Shown here in pieces: positions 11,369 to 22,516 of a DNA stretch of 64,000 bases (the first letter of the stretch is position 1; every line of letters begins with the position of its first letter). The DNA comes from Liolophura sinensis. Its lineage: Eukaryota; Mollusca; Polyplacophora; Chitonida; Chitonidae. The translations under genes were made by a program, and so were the position numbers. Below the pieces are notes generated by a model. The model did no database searches. It was not told the DNA's origin and worked only from the letters and a program-made list of their open reading frames with translations. The stretch lies in assembly GCF_032854445.1 (NCBI RefSeq), contig NC_088297.1, positions 23,385,127-23,449,126 on the forward strand, in the 5' to 3' direction.

Positions 11369-14300
11369 GTGAGTAGTTACTTGTTTGCATGGCACATAGG
11401 AGATGTGACATGTTATGTGACAGGAGATGTGACAGGAGATGTGACAGGGGATGTGACAGGGGATGTGACAGGAGATGTGACAGGGGATGTGACAGGAGAT
11501 GTGACAGGAGATGTGACAGGGGATGTGACAGGAGATGTGACAGGGGATGTGACAGGGGATGTGACAGGAGATGTGACAGGGGATGTGACAGGAGATGTGA
11601 CAGGAGATGTGACAGGGGATGTGACAGGAGATGTGACAGGAGATGTGACAGGGGATGTGACAAGAGATGTGACAGGGGATGTGAGTTTTGTCAGCTGCAT
11701 GGGAATACCCCAATTCTTCTCATTTTTGGGACACCTGGTCTGCTCTTTTTAACCAGTATACATGTAATTTGTAGCAGGGATATTTAATTTCTTTTTTTCA
11801 CATGGTTAGTACCGGTACATCTAATGACCAACATATTCATATCTTTACTTTGCCCAAAAAAACTGAGAGAGAAATGTAATTCTTTGCTTTCTGCACTACT
11901 TATGTGTCCTAAAACTCAGAAGAAGTAGGATAAATGTACGGGGATGTACCTGGTCATGGAGAGAGATTTGCCCCAGGCACTGTGAGGATCTAGATGCCTT
12001 ATTAGGTCGCTGGCTAACTGCGACTACTAGGCCTTTGATTTATTTTCATAATTTGATTGGTGTTTTATGCTGTACCCAAGAATATTTCACTTATACGACG
12101 GTGGCCAGCATTATGGTGAGAGGAAACCAGCCAGACCCCGGGGAAAACCCACGACCACCTGCAGGTTGCTGGCCGACCTTCCCACCCATGGTCGGAGAGG
12201 AAGCCAGCGTGAGCTAGAGTTGCACACACAGGGACTGCATTGGTGAGAGGCTTCTGGGTCATTACACTGTACTCGCACGTGAACCATCTGAGCCACGGAG
12301 GCCCCTACTAGGCCTTAGACCAGAGAAGATGTACATTTGAATTCATATCATGGTGTCAGATTTATTTCAGGTGTTAGGATGGTTGATTTAAAAAGCATAA
12401 TTAATTTACCTGGCAAAAGTGGGTGGCACTCTGGTTTCCTCCACCCATAAAGCTGACTGTCACAATAGAAGTGAAGACCCAAGTCTAGCTGAGCACTGCA
12501 GTTACCTCTACCCATAAAATTGGTGTTTAATTTTCATGATCAGAAAATAAAGAGATGTGGACCAACTCGGGTTTGAAATACTTTAGCGGTATATTAAGAT
12601 GTTACGGAATGGCCACACCTGTGCTATCCTCATTTCATCTGTAAATCTATTTAGAAGCAGAAATGCTCCTAAAAAATCCACTTTCAGATCTGTAATACTG
12701 AAAAAGTCTGGAATTGTGGAGAGTCCATTAGTAAAGGGGTCCATACTGGAGACCATGTATTTGTACCTGTAATAATAACCAGTGAGGCTAATCAGTGTTT
12801 AGATTCACCTGCTGCTGGATTGATTTGTTAGGAATACTACATTGTGAGGTATGGAAGTTCTACCCAGGCTCTGTCATGTTTCTTTCACTAAGACGTCTGT
12901 CTGCTGTCATGAAATTTACGTTGTTAGAGAAACATTGTTGCGTGAGAGAAGGCATCTTAATGTTATTTTAGGGGGTGGGTCAATACTGTCTTCAATATGA
13001 CATCATTAGTATCACATATTCTTTGACCATTCTCTACAGGTGAAAATGTGTTCATCATATGTTGATAAGTCTATTACTTACTTGATAGACAGCCGTTGTT
13101 TTACCCTGGGTATAGCAGTAAAACTGATGGCTGCTGTACATATATAAGTGAAACATTCTTGAAATCAGTGTTAAATACCAATTAAATCAACAAATAAATA
13201 ATTTTTGTCATCTGCACTCTAATTACAGGTGATGTCTATGTACCTGGACTTTGGAAACACTCCGTCCTGCTTAATGGTTCCAAGTTTCCAGTGGTGATCT
13301 TCTCTCATGGAATTGGGGGAAACCGGACCACATACACGACTGTCTGCTGCGAGCTGGCCTCGCAGGGGTTTGTGGTGGCCGCTCTGGAACACAGGTGAGG
13401 AACTGGAAGGGTGGGCCATTTGTGTGAAGGGTTTGAGGGAGGGGCACAAAGGTGACAACTGCCCTTGCTGGAGAACATAATTAAAGTTTTATATTGACAA
13501 GTATTATACAGAGAATTTTTAACCACGGAGGACAGATGATGGTATGATGAATTCATTTACCTTAGCAGAGTGTGAATTACAGGTGAAAGGGCCACTTCTG
13601 CAGTATTGTAGCCTTATTATGTTGATGAAATACAGGTGATGTATATCACACAGGTGTTGTATATCATGCAGGTGATGTATATCACACAGGTGTTGTATAT
13701 CATGCAGGTGATGTATATCATACAGGTGATGTATATCACACAGGTGATGTATATCATACAGGTGATGTATATCACACAGGTGATGTATATCATACAGGTG
13801 ATGTATATCACACAGGTGATGTATATCACACAGGTGTTGTATATCACACAGGTGATGTATATTACACCAGTTACATCAACAAGTAAATTGTGTATAAACT
13901 AAATGTGATTCATGTGAAAGAAGCAAAATTATTAATCTTTATTTTGTTTATGTTTGTGGAGAATTTGTTCTTATTTCATGTGTAGTTAAAATTGACAATC
14001 TGTTTTTCATTGCAGAGATGGTTCCTCCTCGTTTACATACTGTCTCCATGATAACGAGAATAACAACGTTGTAATGGAGAACCCCAGTGAAAAGTCACTC
14101 TCCTTCCATCGCAGCAACAGTTTCACCGAGGAGTTCCGCTGGTTTGAAAAAATCGAACGTTGGGATGACTTTACCCATAGAAACAAACAGGTAGCCTAAA
14201 ATAACAAAATGGTACTGTTGGGATTCTATTGGCCCTCTAGAACCATAACTTTCACTTTTACCATTAGAACGGAATTGGTTGTGTTGTGGATTGCCAGAGC

Positions 14301-16198
14301 CATATATCTCAGCTGGCTCGTTGGTGTATAAAACTTGTTCTTATTGGTTATAATTTGTCCTTGACCTTTCAGGTCACAGACTTATGTTTGTTGCTCTTAG
14401 TGGTTCTGCTGTGACCCTGAGTCAGGAGGTTTGTCAGGAACCTGTTGAAAGGAGGTTTGTCAGGAACCTGCTGAAAGGAGGTTTGTCAGGAACCTGTTGC
14501 AACGAGGTTTGTCAGGAACCTGTTGCAAGTAGGTTTACTCTGGCAGCCTTAAAACTGATCACCATTAGGTGAAATATCCTTGAGTACAGAATGTGACTCC
14601 TATCAAATAGAGAAATACATTGTAACTACTACAAGTATTTACGTGAAAGGTTAAGGAGACATACTTCCTGTGGTTGTCTGTGTATGATGAAAATGCTAAA
14701 ATACACAACGGAGAAGTAGATTAGATTAAAATGGTCTTGATGTGGCCGCTATGCTAGGTTATAATTTGGAATGTCATTTTTGAGTGCCAGGTAATATATA
14801 AAAACGGTTGTGTAGAGGAAGAGACAACTCTTTCAACCTGAATTTCTGAAAGATAAAATTGAGTAAAGGTTTGCTAGGAGAAGGTTTATATCTTGTGGAT
14901 GATGAAGTGTGATGAAAGTGCTATAAAGCTGGACACTTTCATCGCCCTTATTAAAGTTATCTCCCTTTGGTGGTTAAGTTTTGTACAGGCTGTGCTTTTC
15001 TACGGGACCTTCTAAATTATCTACACCAAGAATCCTTACTGCCGTCAAATAAGTGTAATATTTTTGACTACTTGTGCCAGTACAGCATCAAACACCTTTC
15101 AGATATATTAAGAGCTGGCTTCCTCTTCGTCGGTATGTGGGAAGGTCTCGCAGCAACCTGCGGATGGTCGTGGGTTTCCCACGGGTTTCTGCCCGGTTTC
15201 CTCTCACCACAATGCTGACTGTCATTGTATAAGTGAAATAAGGGGATGATCATGAGTGTCCCTTGGGTTTCTGCCTGGTTTCCTCCCACCATCTTCCTTG
15301 TGTCATATGGCATAAAACATCAATCAATAAATAAATCAAATGAATTATTAAAAAAAACCTGGCATCTTATCCATCTCACCCACTCCATACATAAAGTACT
15401 CTAGTCATCCACACAGATTTTTCTTTAAAACTTAATAAAGCCTACAAAAATGAACATTATATTTTCTAAAGTAATATGGAACATGTTCAAGTTTTTTTGT
15501 GGCCTTTAATTAGACTTTAGTTAAAATTTACAAGTTCAACTTGTAACTTCAAACTAGATTAGGTAAACTAATGTTACAAGTCACAATTTGTGTCTTCTAA
15601 CTAAAGCTCTCTGTTGTCTATAAAATTCCTTTTCATGTATAGTTTTTTTTTATTCCTTGATCACTTTTTCCTGTAATAAACATGTTCTTGCTTTGGAATG
15701 GCTGAATTATTGCTGCTGTGATGTAAGCCGTGATCATTCATTCGTTCATTGATTCTTTTATTGATTCATGTATTCCTTGGGGAGAAAAATAAAACATGTC
15801 TGCCACACTGAGTCTGAACATCACCAGAAATAACATGTTCAGTTGTACTGAACCATACATTTGTACAGCCCTTCTTTCCAGGCATTGCATAATTAAGAGA
15901 AATAATACTGAGTGAAATGAATCAGTCAATCAATCAATCATTCTGTGTTTAACCCCGTCAGATGTACATCCGGGCAAGTGAATGTCAGAGAGCCCTTGAT
16001 CTTCTCCAGACACTCAACAATGGACAAGAAGTTCACAACATTCTACATGAGGACTTTGACCTTCTTCAGTTCAAGGTCAGAGGCCTACAGTCAACTATTT
16101 CCAGTTATTATGCTTTCAACTATGGAACTGTTACTATAAATTTTTTCCAAGGCCAGCTAAAATGCCGTTTGTTTGTGCATAGAGAATAGTTTGTTAAA

Positions 16199-16260
<62 letters not shown>

Positions 16261-19200
16261 AGATTACTATTTGTGGTCATCAAATTTCTTCTATTACTTT
16301 GGATTTTGTGTATGTGTCTCTGTAACATGAAATAATTGTTGGACCAAAGGTGAATCTTTTTTTTTTCTTTTGAATTTTTTTTTTTTATCGTTTTGAATAT
16401 TTTTTGCAGAACCGACTAGACTTGGGTAAAGCATCCCTCATTGGTCATTCATTTGGAGGCGCCACATGTATTTGTACATTGGCAAAAGATAAGAGGTTCA
16501 AGTAAGTGGACAGCTAGACGCTTACTAAGGGTTAATCTGATGATTTGATCTGATTTCTTTCTCTTCATCTATTATAAGTGGAGAAAATGTAAAAATTACA
16601 TGAAAGTTCAGATAGAAGAGTGCCAAAAATTAGAAGTAATTTTGATGTCTTCAATATTTTTTTTGATTTTTCTTTAAAGAGAAAAAGACACTTGAAAATA
16701 ATTTTTGTATGGTGGGTATTTTGGACCACCTTTTGGTATATATAGTCTCTGTGCAATAATGTTATAAATGGTGATGTAACACATGTTTAGTAAATATATT
16801 TGCACTAGCATTTGGTCTTTCCAGTTGAAAAATGTGTTCTGCCTGGATTTTGATCATATTTATATTTTTAATATATTCATGAATATTATCATAATTCAGA
16901 TTAAATGTATATGTTTGGATATATAGAACAATTTACATTCAGATATATTTATTAGACATGGATGACATCCTTATTTAGAACATTATTATGCAAGGGCGAT
17001 AAATACACTTTTTTCATGAAGAAAAAATTCGAAAATAATATTAAAGACCATGCAGATGGTCATGGGTTTGCCTCGTGCCTGGCCTGCTTTCCTCCTACCA
17101 TAATGCTGGCCACCTTCGTATAAGTGAAATATTCTTGAGTACAGAGTTGAACATCAGTCCAAGAAATAAATAAATTCACATCATTTGTTTACTGATGGTA
17201 TCAAATCTCAAACCTCTGCAGGTCACTTTCCGCCCTAACACAAATGGTAGCCTCGTGTGATCTGTTTTCCCAGGGTGGGTATCGTACTAGACGGCTGGAT
17301 GCACCCATTAGATGACGAGATCTATAGCTCTCCCACCCAACCCATCCTCTTCATCAACACAGAGACGTTCCACTGGGAGAAAAACACGGAGCAGATGAAA
17401 CAGCTTCTGACGGAAGGAGTGGAGAGACGGATCATTACAATAAGGTGAGCTGGGGAGAAGTGTCATGTTCAGTCCACAAAGAGAACATGTTTGAAAAACG
17501 TAAAGAACAGAGGGACATGCTGAAATGTTTTATAATTCAGGCTCGAACACCAGTGCCCTCTTCCAGAAAGCGATTGCCTCTGCTGACCATAATGCTGGCC
17601 GACGCCGTACATGTCGTATAAATGAAATATTCTTGAGTATGTCCTTGTGTTCAGTCCACATGTTTAAAAGACATTGTCTTTTCTGTGTCCATCAGATGGG
17701 ATGCTGTAGTTTATATCTGAGCCCATCAGATGGAATGGTATAATTTATATCTGTGTCCATCAGATGGAATGGTATAATTTATATCTGTGTCCATCAGATG
17801 GAATGGTATAATTTATATCTGTGTCCATCAGATGGAGTGGCATAGTTTATATCTGTGTCCATCAGATGGAATGGTATAATTTATATCTGTGTCCATCAGA
17901 TGGAGATGGAATGGTATAGTTTATATCTGTGTCCATCAGATGGAATGGTATAATTTATATCTGTGTCCATCAGATGGAATGGTATAATTTATATCTGTGT
18001 CCATCAGATGGAATGGCATAGTTTATATCTGTGTCCATCAGATGGAATGGTATAATTTATATCTGTGTCCATCAGATGGAATGGTATAATTTATATCTGT
18101 GTCCATCAGATGGAATGGTATAGTTTATATCTGTGTCCATCAGATGGAATGGCATAGTTTATATTTGTGTCCATCAGATGGAATGGCATAATTTATATCT
18201 TTGTCCATCAGATGGAATGGCATAATTTATATCTGTGTCCATCAGATGGAATGGCATAATTTATATCTGTGTCCATCAGATGGAATGGTATATTTTATAT
18301 CTGTGTCCATCAGATGGAATGGCATAGTTTATATTTGTGTCCATCAGATGGAATGGCATAATTTATATCTGTGTCCATCAGATGGAATGGTATAATTTTT
18401 ATCTGTGTCCATCAGATGGAATGGTATAGTTTATATCTGTGTCCATCAGATGGAATGGCATAGTTTATATCTGTGTCCATCAGATGGAATGGCATAATTT
18501 ATATCTGTGTCCATCAGATGGAATGGTATAATTTATATCTGAGCCCATCAGATGGAATGGTATGGTTTATATCTGAGCCCATCAGATGGAATGGCGTAGT
18601 TTATATCTGAGCCCATCAGATGGAATGGTATAGTTTATATCTGAGCCCATCAGATGGAATGGTATAATTTATATCTGAGCCCATCAGATGGAATGGTATG
18701 GTTTATATCTGAGCCCATCAGATGGAATGGTATAATTTATATCTGAGCCCATCAGATGGAATGGTATGGTTTATATCTGAGCCCATCAGATGGAATGGTA
18801 TGGTTTATATCTGAGCCCATCAGATGGAATGGTATGGTTTATATCTGAGCCAATCAGATGGAATGGTATGGTTTATATCTGAGCCCATCAGATGGAATGG
18901 TATGGTTTATATCTGTGTCCATCAGATGGAATGGTATGGTTTATATCTGAGCCCATCAGATGGAATGGTATATTTTATATCTGAGCCCATCAGATGGAAT
19001 GGTATGGTTTATATCTGAGCCCATCAGATGGAATGGTATGGTTTATATCTGAGCCCATCAGATGGAATGGTATAATTTATATCTGAGCCCATCAGATGGA
19101 ATGGTATGGTTTATATCTGAGCCCATCAGATGGAATGGTATGGTTTATATCTGAGCCCATCAGATGGAATGGTATGGTTTATATCTGAGCCCATCAGATG

Positions 19201-22200
19201 GAATGGTATGGTTTATATCTGAGCCCATCAGATGGAATGGTATGGTTTATATCTGAGCCCATCAGATGGAATGGTATGGTTTATATCTGTGTCCATCAGA
19301 TGGAATGGTATGGTTTATATCTGAGCCCATCAGATGGAATGGTATGGTTTATATCTGTGTCCATCAGATGGAATGGTATGGTTTATATCTGTGTCCATCA
19401 GATGGAATGGTATAATTTATATCTGTGTCCATCAGATGGAATGGCATAGTTTATATCTGTGTCCATCAGATGGAATGGTATAATTTATATCTGTGTCCAT
19501 AAGATGGAATGGTATAATTTATATCTGTGTCCATCAGATGGAATGGCATAATTTATATTTGTGTCCATCAGATGGAATGGCATAATTTATATCTTTGTCC
19601 ATCAGATGGAATGGCATAATTTATATCTGTGTCCATCAGATGGAATGGCATAATTTATATCTGTGTCCATCAGATGGAATGGTATATTTTATATCTGTGT
19701 CCATCAGATGGAATGGCATAATTTATATCTGTGTCCATCAGATGGAATGGCATAATTTATATCTGTGTCCATCAGATGGAATGGCATAATTTATATCTGT
19801 GTCCATCAGATGGAATGGTATGGTTTATATCTGAGCCCATCAGATGGAATGGTATGGTTTATATCTGAGCCCATCAGATGGAATGGTATAATTTATATCT
19901 GAGCCCATCAGATGGAATGGTATGGTTTATATCTGAGCCCATCAGATGGAATGGTATGGTTTATATCTGAGCCCATCAGATGGAATGGTATGGTTTATAT
20001 CTGTGTCCATCAGATGGAATGGTATGGTTTATATCTGAGCCCATCAGATGGAATGGTATATTTTATATCTGAGCCCATCAGATGGAATGGTATGGTTTAT
20101 ATCTGTGTCCATCAGATGGAATGGTATGGTTTATATCTGTGTCCATCAGATGGAATGGTATGGTTTATATCTGAGCCCATCAGATGGAATGGTATGGTTT
20201 ATATCTGAGCCCATCAGATGGAATGGTATGGTTTATATCTGAGCCCATCAGATGGAATGGTATGGTTTATATCTGTGTCCATCAGATGGAATGCTATAAC
20301 ATGCTTACTTATTTATTCATTTGACTGGAGTTAATGTCGTTCTCAAGAATATTTGATGTATATGGCGGCAGCTAGCATTATGGTGGGAGGAGACCAAGAA
20401 GAGCCCTTGCGGGGAACCTACAACCCCTGACCATCGGCAGGCGGTTGTATTGTTTAGTTGTGTGGTTACTTTGTATTAAGAGTTGTGAGATTAACATCAT
20501 GCTGACATTGTCTGTATGAGCGTCTATGTGGTTTATGATATGTACCAGGTGGGATGATGTGGTTTATGATGTGTACCAGACGGGATGATGTGGTTTATGA
20601 TGTGTACCAGACGGGATGATGTGGTTTATGATGTGTACCAGGTGGGATGATGTGGTTTATGATGTGTACCAGGCGGGATGATGTGGTTTATGATATGTAC
20701 CAGGCGGGATGATGTGGTTTATGATGTGTACCAGGCGGGATGATGTGGTTTATGATATGTACCAGACGGGATGATGTGGTTTATGATATGTACCAGGCGG
20801 GATGATGTGGTTTATGATGTGTACCAGACGGGATGATGTGGTTTATGATTTGTACCAGACGGGATGATGTGGTTTATGATATGTACCAGGCGGGATGATG
20901 TGGTTTATGATATGTACCAGGTGGGATGATGTGGTTTCTTGCGCACTGTCGCCTAATTTTAAACACCTGTGTATCCGATTAGTTTGAGTGCAAATTTCTT
21001 GTGTGCAGCAAGTAATTCAAATTAAAAATTTGATGGGGGCAGTCACAGTGTTTTGCCAGTTTCTCCTATGTTTTCCTCGGCTTATTTTGATTGTAAATCT
21101 GTCTGTAAAAGTGAAATATACAAATCAAATGAATGAGTAATGTTCTGTTGCCATGGTTACTCAACAGAGGGACATGCCACCAAAGCCAGACAGACTTCCA
21201 GTTTTTGATCAACAAGCCTATGGGTCGGTTCCTCAGTGTGCGCCACACATTGTCTCCACGAATTGCCATGGATCTCAACAACAAGGCGATGCTCGGCTTT
21301 CTGTGGAAACACTTAGGTTTGTGGACTTGGACAAAGTTGAAATGCTCAAATGTTTTGTCTTTTGAATTCCAGTGCATTGATCCACCAAGCAATTGTAAGC
21401 AATAAATTTAGTCGTAAATGTCATGACCACAAACATTAAATAAGGACATATGTTGCCATGGTAACCGGCATGATACAATCAGCTTAGCCTAAACAGTGGC
21501 TTCATTGAGAGGGACTCATGCACACACTCAGTTTGGAAATTGTCCTGATGTTTTAGGAGACTGTACCAGAGAATTTCTGTGTTGTGACTTCCGTATATTT
21601 TGAATTAATAAAGGAGCTGTGGATGCTTTTCGATTGAATATAAAGTTACAAAACTTAAGTCAGTTTTAGGGCAGGCTTTTTCAAACTGCCACTTAAGAAC
21701 ATGCATGTAACATCAATACTGTCACAGATATGTCAGCTGGTTGATGCACAGATTTGTTCATATGGTAAATGGCTGTTTTGCCTTGAACTGTACCAAAAGA
21801 CTTCCTACATCCATATTTGGTAACATTCTTTAATATTGTGTCTGCACTAACTTTCCTCGTTTGGGTTGAAATGGAACTACAAAGAAAATTAATTATTGCA
21901 AAAAAACAGAAAATCGCAAGATGACATGAAGGTGACATTCTCTAAGAAGTGGAAAATAAAGAAAGTTCAGTATTAATTTCTTATACTGAAATTTAAACAA
22001 TTCTGTGGTATAGTCTCTTTATTTGGAACAACAGCATTATTCATGGAATACAGCATTATTCATGGAATACAGCATTATTCATGGAATACAGCATTATTCA
22101 TGGAACACACCATTATTCATAGAACCACAATCAAAGCGGTTGCCATAAGGTGCGCATAAACTTCATAGGAACATTTTTCAGTGATGTATTGGTAATAGAT

Positions 22201-22516
22201 GAAAATCTTCATGATGTATCTGTTCCTTTCAAGTGAATGTAGGTATTAAAATGAGATTTGGATATCATTTTATAGCCACGATTACTTACCACCCCCCACC
22301 CCCCTCCCCAGCAGACTTCTCACTTTTTCTCACTAGATTCTCCCCACTTGTACAATTGAAGTAACTTTACATAGTGTGGTATAAGACAGGTCTCATTCTT
22401 TGTTTTAATTTGTAGGAATCAAGGAAGAATTGCAGCATCAAGACATTTTAGAAGGCAACCATGAACACGTCATCAAGGGAATTCATATCGTGCGGAAAGT
22501 GGCTCCATCCTCCTGA
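11254..22516 (+). CDS. PLA2G7-like: PAF-acetylhydrolase (PLA2G7 / PAFAH2 family), 8 visible exons, N-terminus missing
   Basis: Seen: eight exons join in phase with GT-AG borders (11254-11368, 13229-13394, 14016-14190, 15962-16075, 16410-16501, 17274-17444, 21168-21316, 22416-22516) into 1083 nt, 360 aa plus a TGA stop. The lipase box GHSFGG puts the nucleophile at visible residue 204, Asp 227 sits in VLDGW, and His 282 in RGTCHQ. Spacings of 23 and 55 residues equal those of human PLA2G7 (S273, D296, H351). The oxyanion-side motif [12 protein letters not shown] and the VAALEHRDGSS segment also match. Family knowledge: this alpha/beta hydrolase removes the sn-2 acetyl or a short oxidised acyl group from platelet-activating factor and oxidised phospholipids. 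The plasma (PLA2G7, secreted) and cytosolic (PAFAH2) forms cannot be told apart here because the first 70 or so residues, with any signal peptide, are not found in 1-11253. Every key residue is intact, so it looks functional. Introns are 0.3-3.7 kb and hold several minisatellites. Confidence 0.93.
11402..11690. repeat. 12-bp minisatellite, about 24 units
   Basis: Unit ggagatgtgaca, alternating with ggggatgtgaca. In PAF-AH intron 1, starting 33 bp after the exon donor. Because 12 is a multiple of 3 all frames are open (GDVT repeat); not a gene. Confidence 0.93.
12034..12304 (-). mobile_element. tRNA-derived SINE, near full length
   Basis: Read on the minus strand it has an A-box-like tggctcagatggttcacgtg, a degraded B-box region, a conserved body (accataatgctggccacc in family form) and a tail with caaga/tattcttgagta-like sequence followed by A/T-rich repeats. 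This is the commonest mobile family in the window. It lies in PAF-AH intron 1. Confidence 0.85.
13110..13202 (+). mobile_element. SINE 3' fragment
   Basis: ataagtgaaacattcttgaa and an (AAATAAAT) tail, ending 26 bp before PAF-AH exon 2, so this SINE tail sits inside the branch-point and acceptor region. Confidence 0.65.
13229..13394 (+). CDS. PAF-AH visible exon 2 (FSHGIGG)
   Basis: The acceptor is ctaattacag and the donor gtgagg; phase 1 in, phase 2 out. It encodes [12 protein letters not shown], then [15 protein letters not shown] (the conserved beta-strand and oxyanion region), and ends in VVAALEHR. Confidence 0.95.
13633..13868. repeat. 18-bp minisatellite, 13 units
   Basis: Unit caggtgatgtatatcaca with a ttgtat variant. 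In PAF-AH intron 2. The unit resembles the start of exon 2 (cag then gtgatgtctat). Confidence 0.92.
14016..14190 (+). CDS. PAF-AH visible exon 3
   Basis: The acceptor is ttcattgcag and the donor gtagcc; phase 2 in, phase 0 out. It completes the [11 protein letters not shown] segment and runs to THRNKQ. It matches the human stretch from EHRDRSASATYYF to the arginine-rich helix. Confidence 0.93.
14420..14535. repeat. 26-bp repeat, about 4 units
   Basis: Core gtttgtcaggaacctgttg. In PAF-AH intron 3. Confidence 0.85.
14535..14625 (+). mobile_element. Diverged SINE 3' fragment
   Basis: gtgaaatatccttgagtaca and a short A-rich end. Weak but ordered as in the other copies. Confidence 0.45.
15133..15340 (+). 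mobile_element. Two SINE 3' fragments in tandem
   Basis: The first (15133-15240) runs from tgtgggaaggtctcgcagca to ataagtgaaata and stops there; the second (15250-15340) restarts with gggtttctgcctggtttcct and ends in AATAAATAAATC. Confidence 0.7.
15962..16075 (+). CDS. PAF-AH visible exon 4
   Basis: The acceptor is ccccgtcag and the donor gtcaga; phase 0 at both ends, 114 nt. It encodes [15 protein letters not shown] and ends in DLLQFK, matching the human helix that precedes the nucleophile elbow. The ATG at its start is internal, not a start codon. Confidence 0.9.
16201..16254. repeat. (TA)27 microsatellite
   Basis: Uninterrupted TA dinucleotide run, followed by cacaca. In PAF-AH intron 4. 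Confidence 0.97.
16410..16501 (+). CDS. PAF-AH visible exon 5 (nucleophile GHSFGG)
   Basis: The acceptor is tttttgcag and the donor gtaagt; phase 0 in, phase 2 out. It carries [11 protein letters not shown], the catalytic serine elbow. Confidence 0.96.
16578..16990 (+). mobile_element. Interspersed repeat in PAF-AH intron 5
   Basis: Matches the reverse complement of 45870-46345 over about 400 bp (gtgggtattttggaccacct, ttcatgaatattatcataat). A/T-rich, no coding capacity. Confidence 0.65.
17041..17175 (+). mobile_element. SINE 3' fragment
   Basis: ccataatgctggccaccttc, gtgaaatattcttgagtaca, tail AAATAAATAAA. In PAF-AH intron 5, about 100 bp upstream of exon 6. Confidence 0.75.
17274..17444 (+). 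CDS. PAF-AH visible exon 6 (catalytic Asp)
   Basis: The acceptor is gttttcccag and the donor gtgagc; phase 2 at both ends, 171 nt. [12 protein letters not shown] holds the catalytic Asp and [10 protein letters not shown] follows as in human PLA2G7. Confidence 0.95.
17566..17642 (+). mobile_element. SINE body fragment
   Basis: accataatgctggccgacgc and atgaaatattcttgagta, cut off where the 34-bp array begins shortly after. Confidence 0.6.
17687..20297. repeat. 34-bp minisatellite, about 77 units
   Basis: Core ccatcagatggaatggtata then atttatatctg. Two main variants, ctgtgtccatc and ctgagcccatc, occur in blocks. The blocks near 18201-18395 and 19595-19789 are nearly identical, 1394 bp (41 units) apart. 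Fills most of PAF-AH intron 6. Confidence 0.96.
20305..20440 (-). mobile_element. SINE fragment between two arrays
   Basis: cttatttattcatttgactg, then agctagcattatggtgggag. It separates the 34-bp array from the 31-bp array. Confidence 0.65.
20524..20937. repeat. 31-bp minisatellite, about 13 units
   Basis: Core gatgatgtggtttatgatgt then gtaccagacgg or gtaccaggcgg. In PAF-AH intron 6, after a SINE fragment. Confidence 0.94.
21168..21316 (+). CDS. PAF-AH visible exon 7 (catalytic His)
   Basis: The acceptor is gttactcaacag and the donor gtttgt (weaker than its neighbours); phase 2 in, phase 1 out. [11 protein letters not shown] carries the catalytic His, followed by [19 protein letters not shown]. 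The preceding intron is 3.7 kb, mostly two minisatellites. Confidence 0.94.
22030..22115. repeat. 19-bp repeat, about 4 units
   Basis: Unit attcatggaatacagcatt. In PAF-AH intron 7. Confidence 0.88.
22416..22516 (+). CDS. PAF-AH last coding exon
   Basis: The acceptor is taatttgtag; phase 1 in. It encodes 33 C-terminal residues ending VRKVAPSS and a TGA stop at 22514-22516. This tail is the least conserved part of the family. Confidence 0.9.

Noticed and set aside
11354-11787. Overlapping ORFs on both strands (GDVT, CDRR, SHPL repeats)
   Set aside because: By-products of a 12-bp minisatellite, whose unit is a multiple of three.
17257-20297. Idea that the 34-bp array in PAF-AH intron 6 derives from exon 6 (cccattagatgacgag against cccatcagatggaatg)
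   Set aside because: The match is short and gapped, much weaker than in the two FAXC cases.
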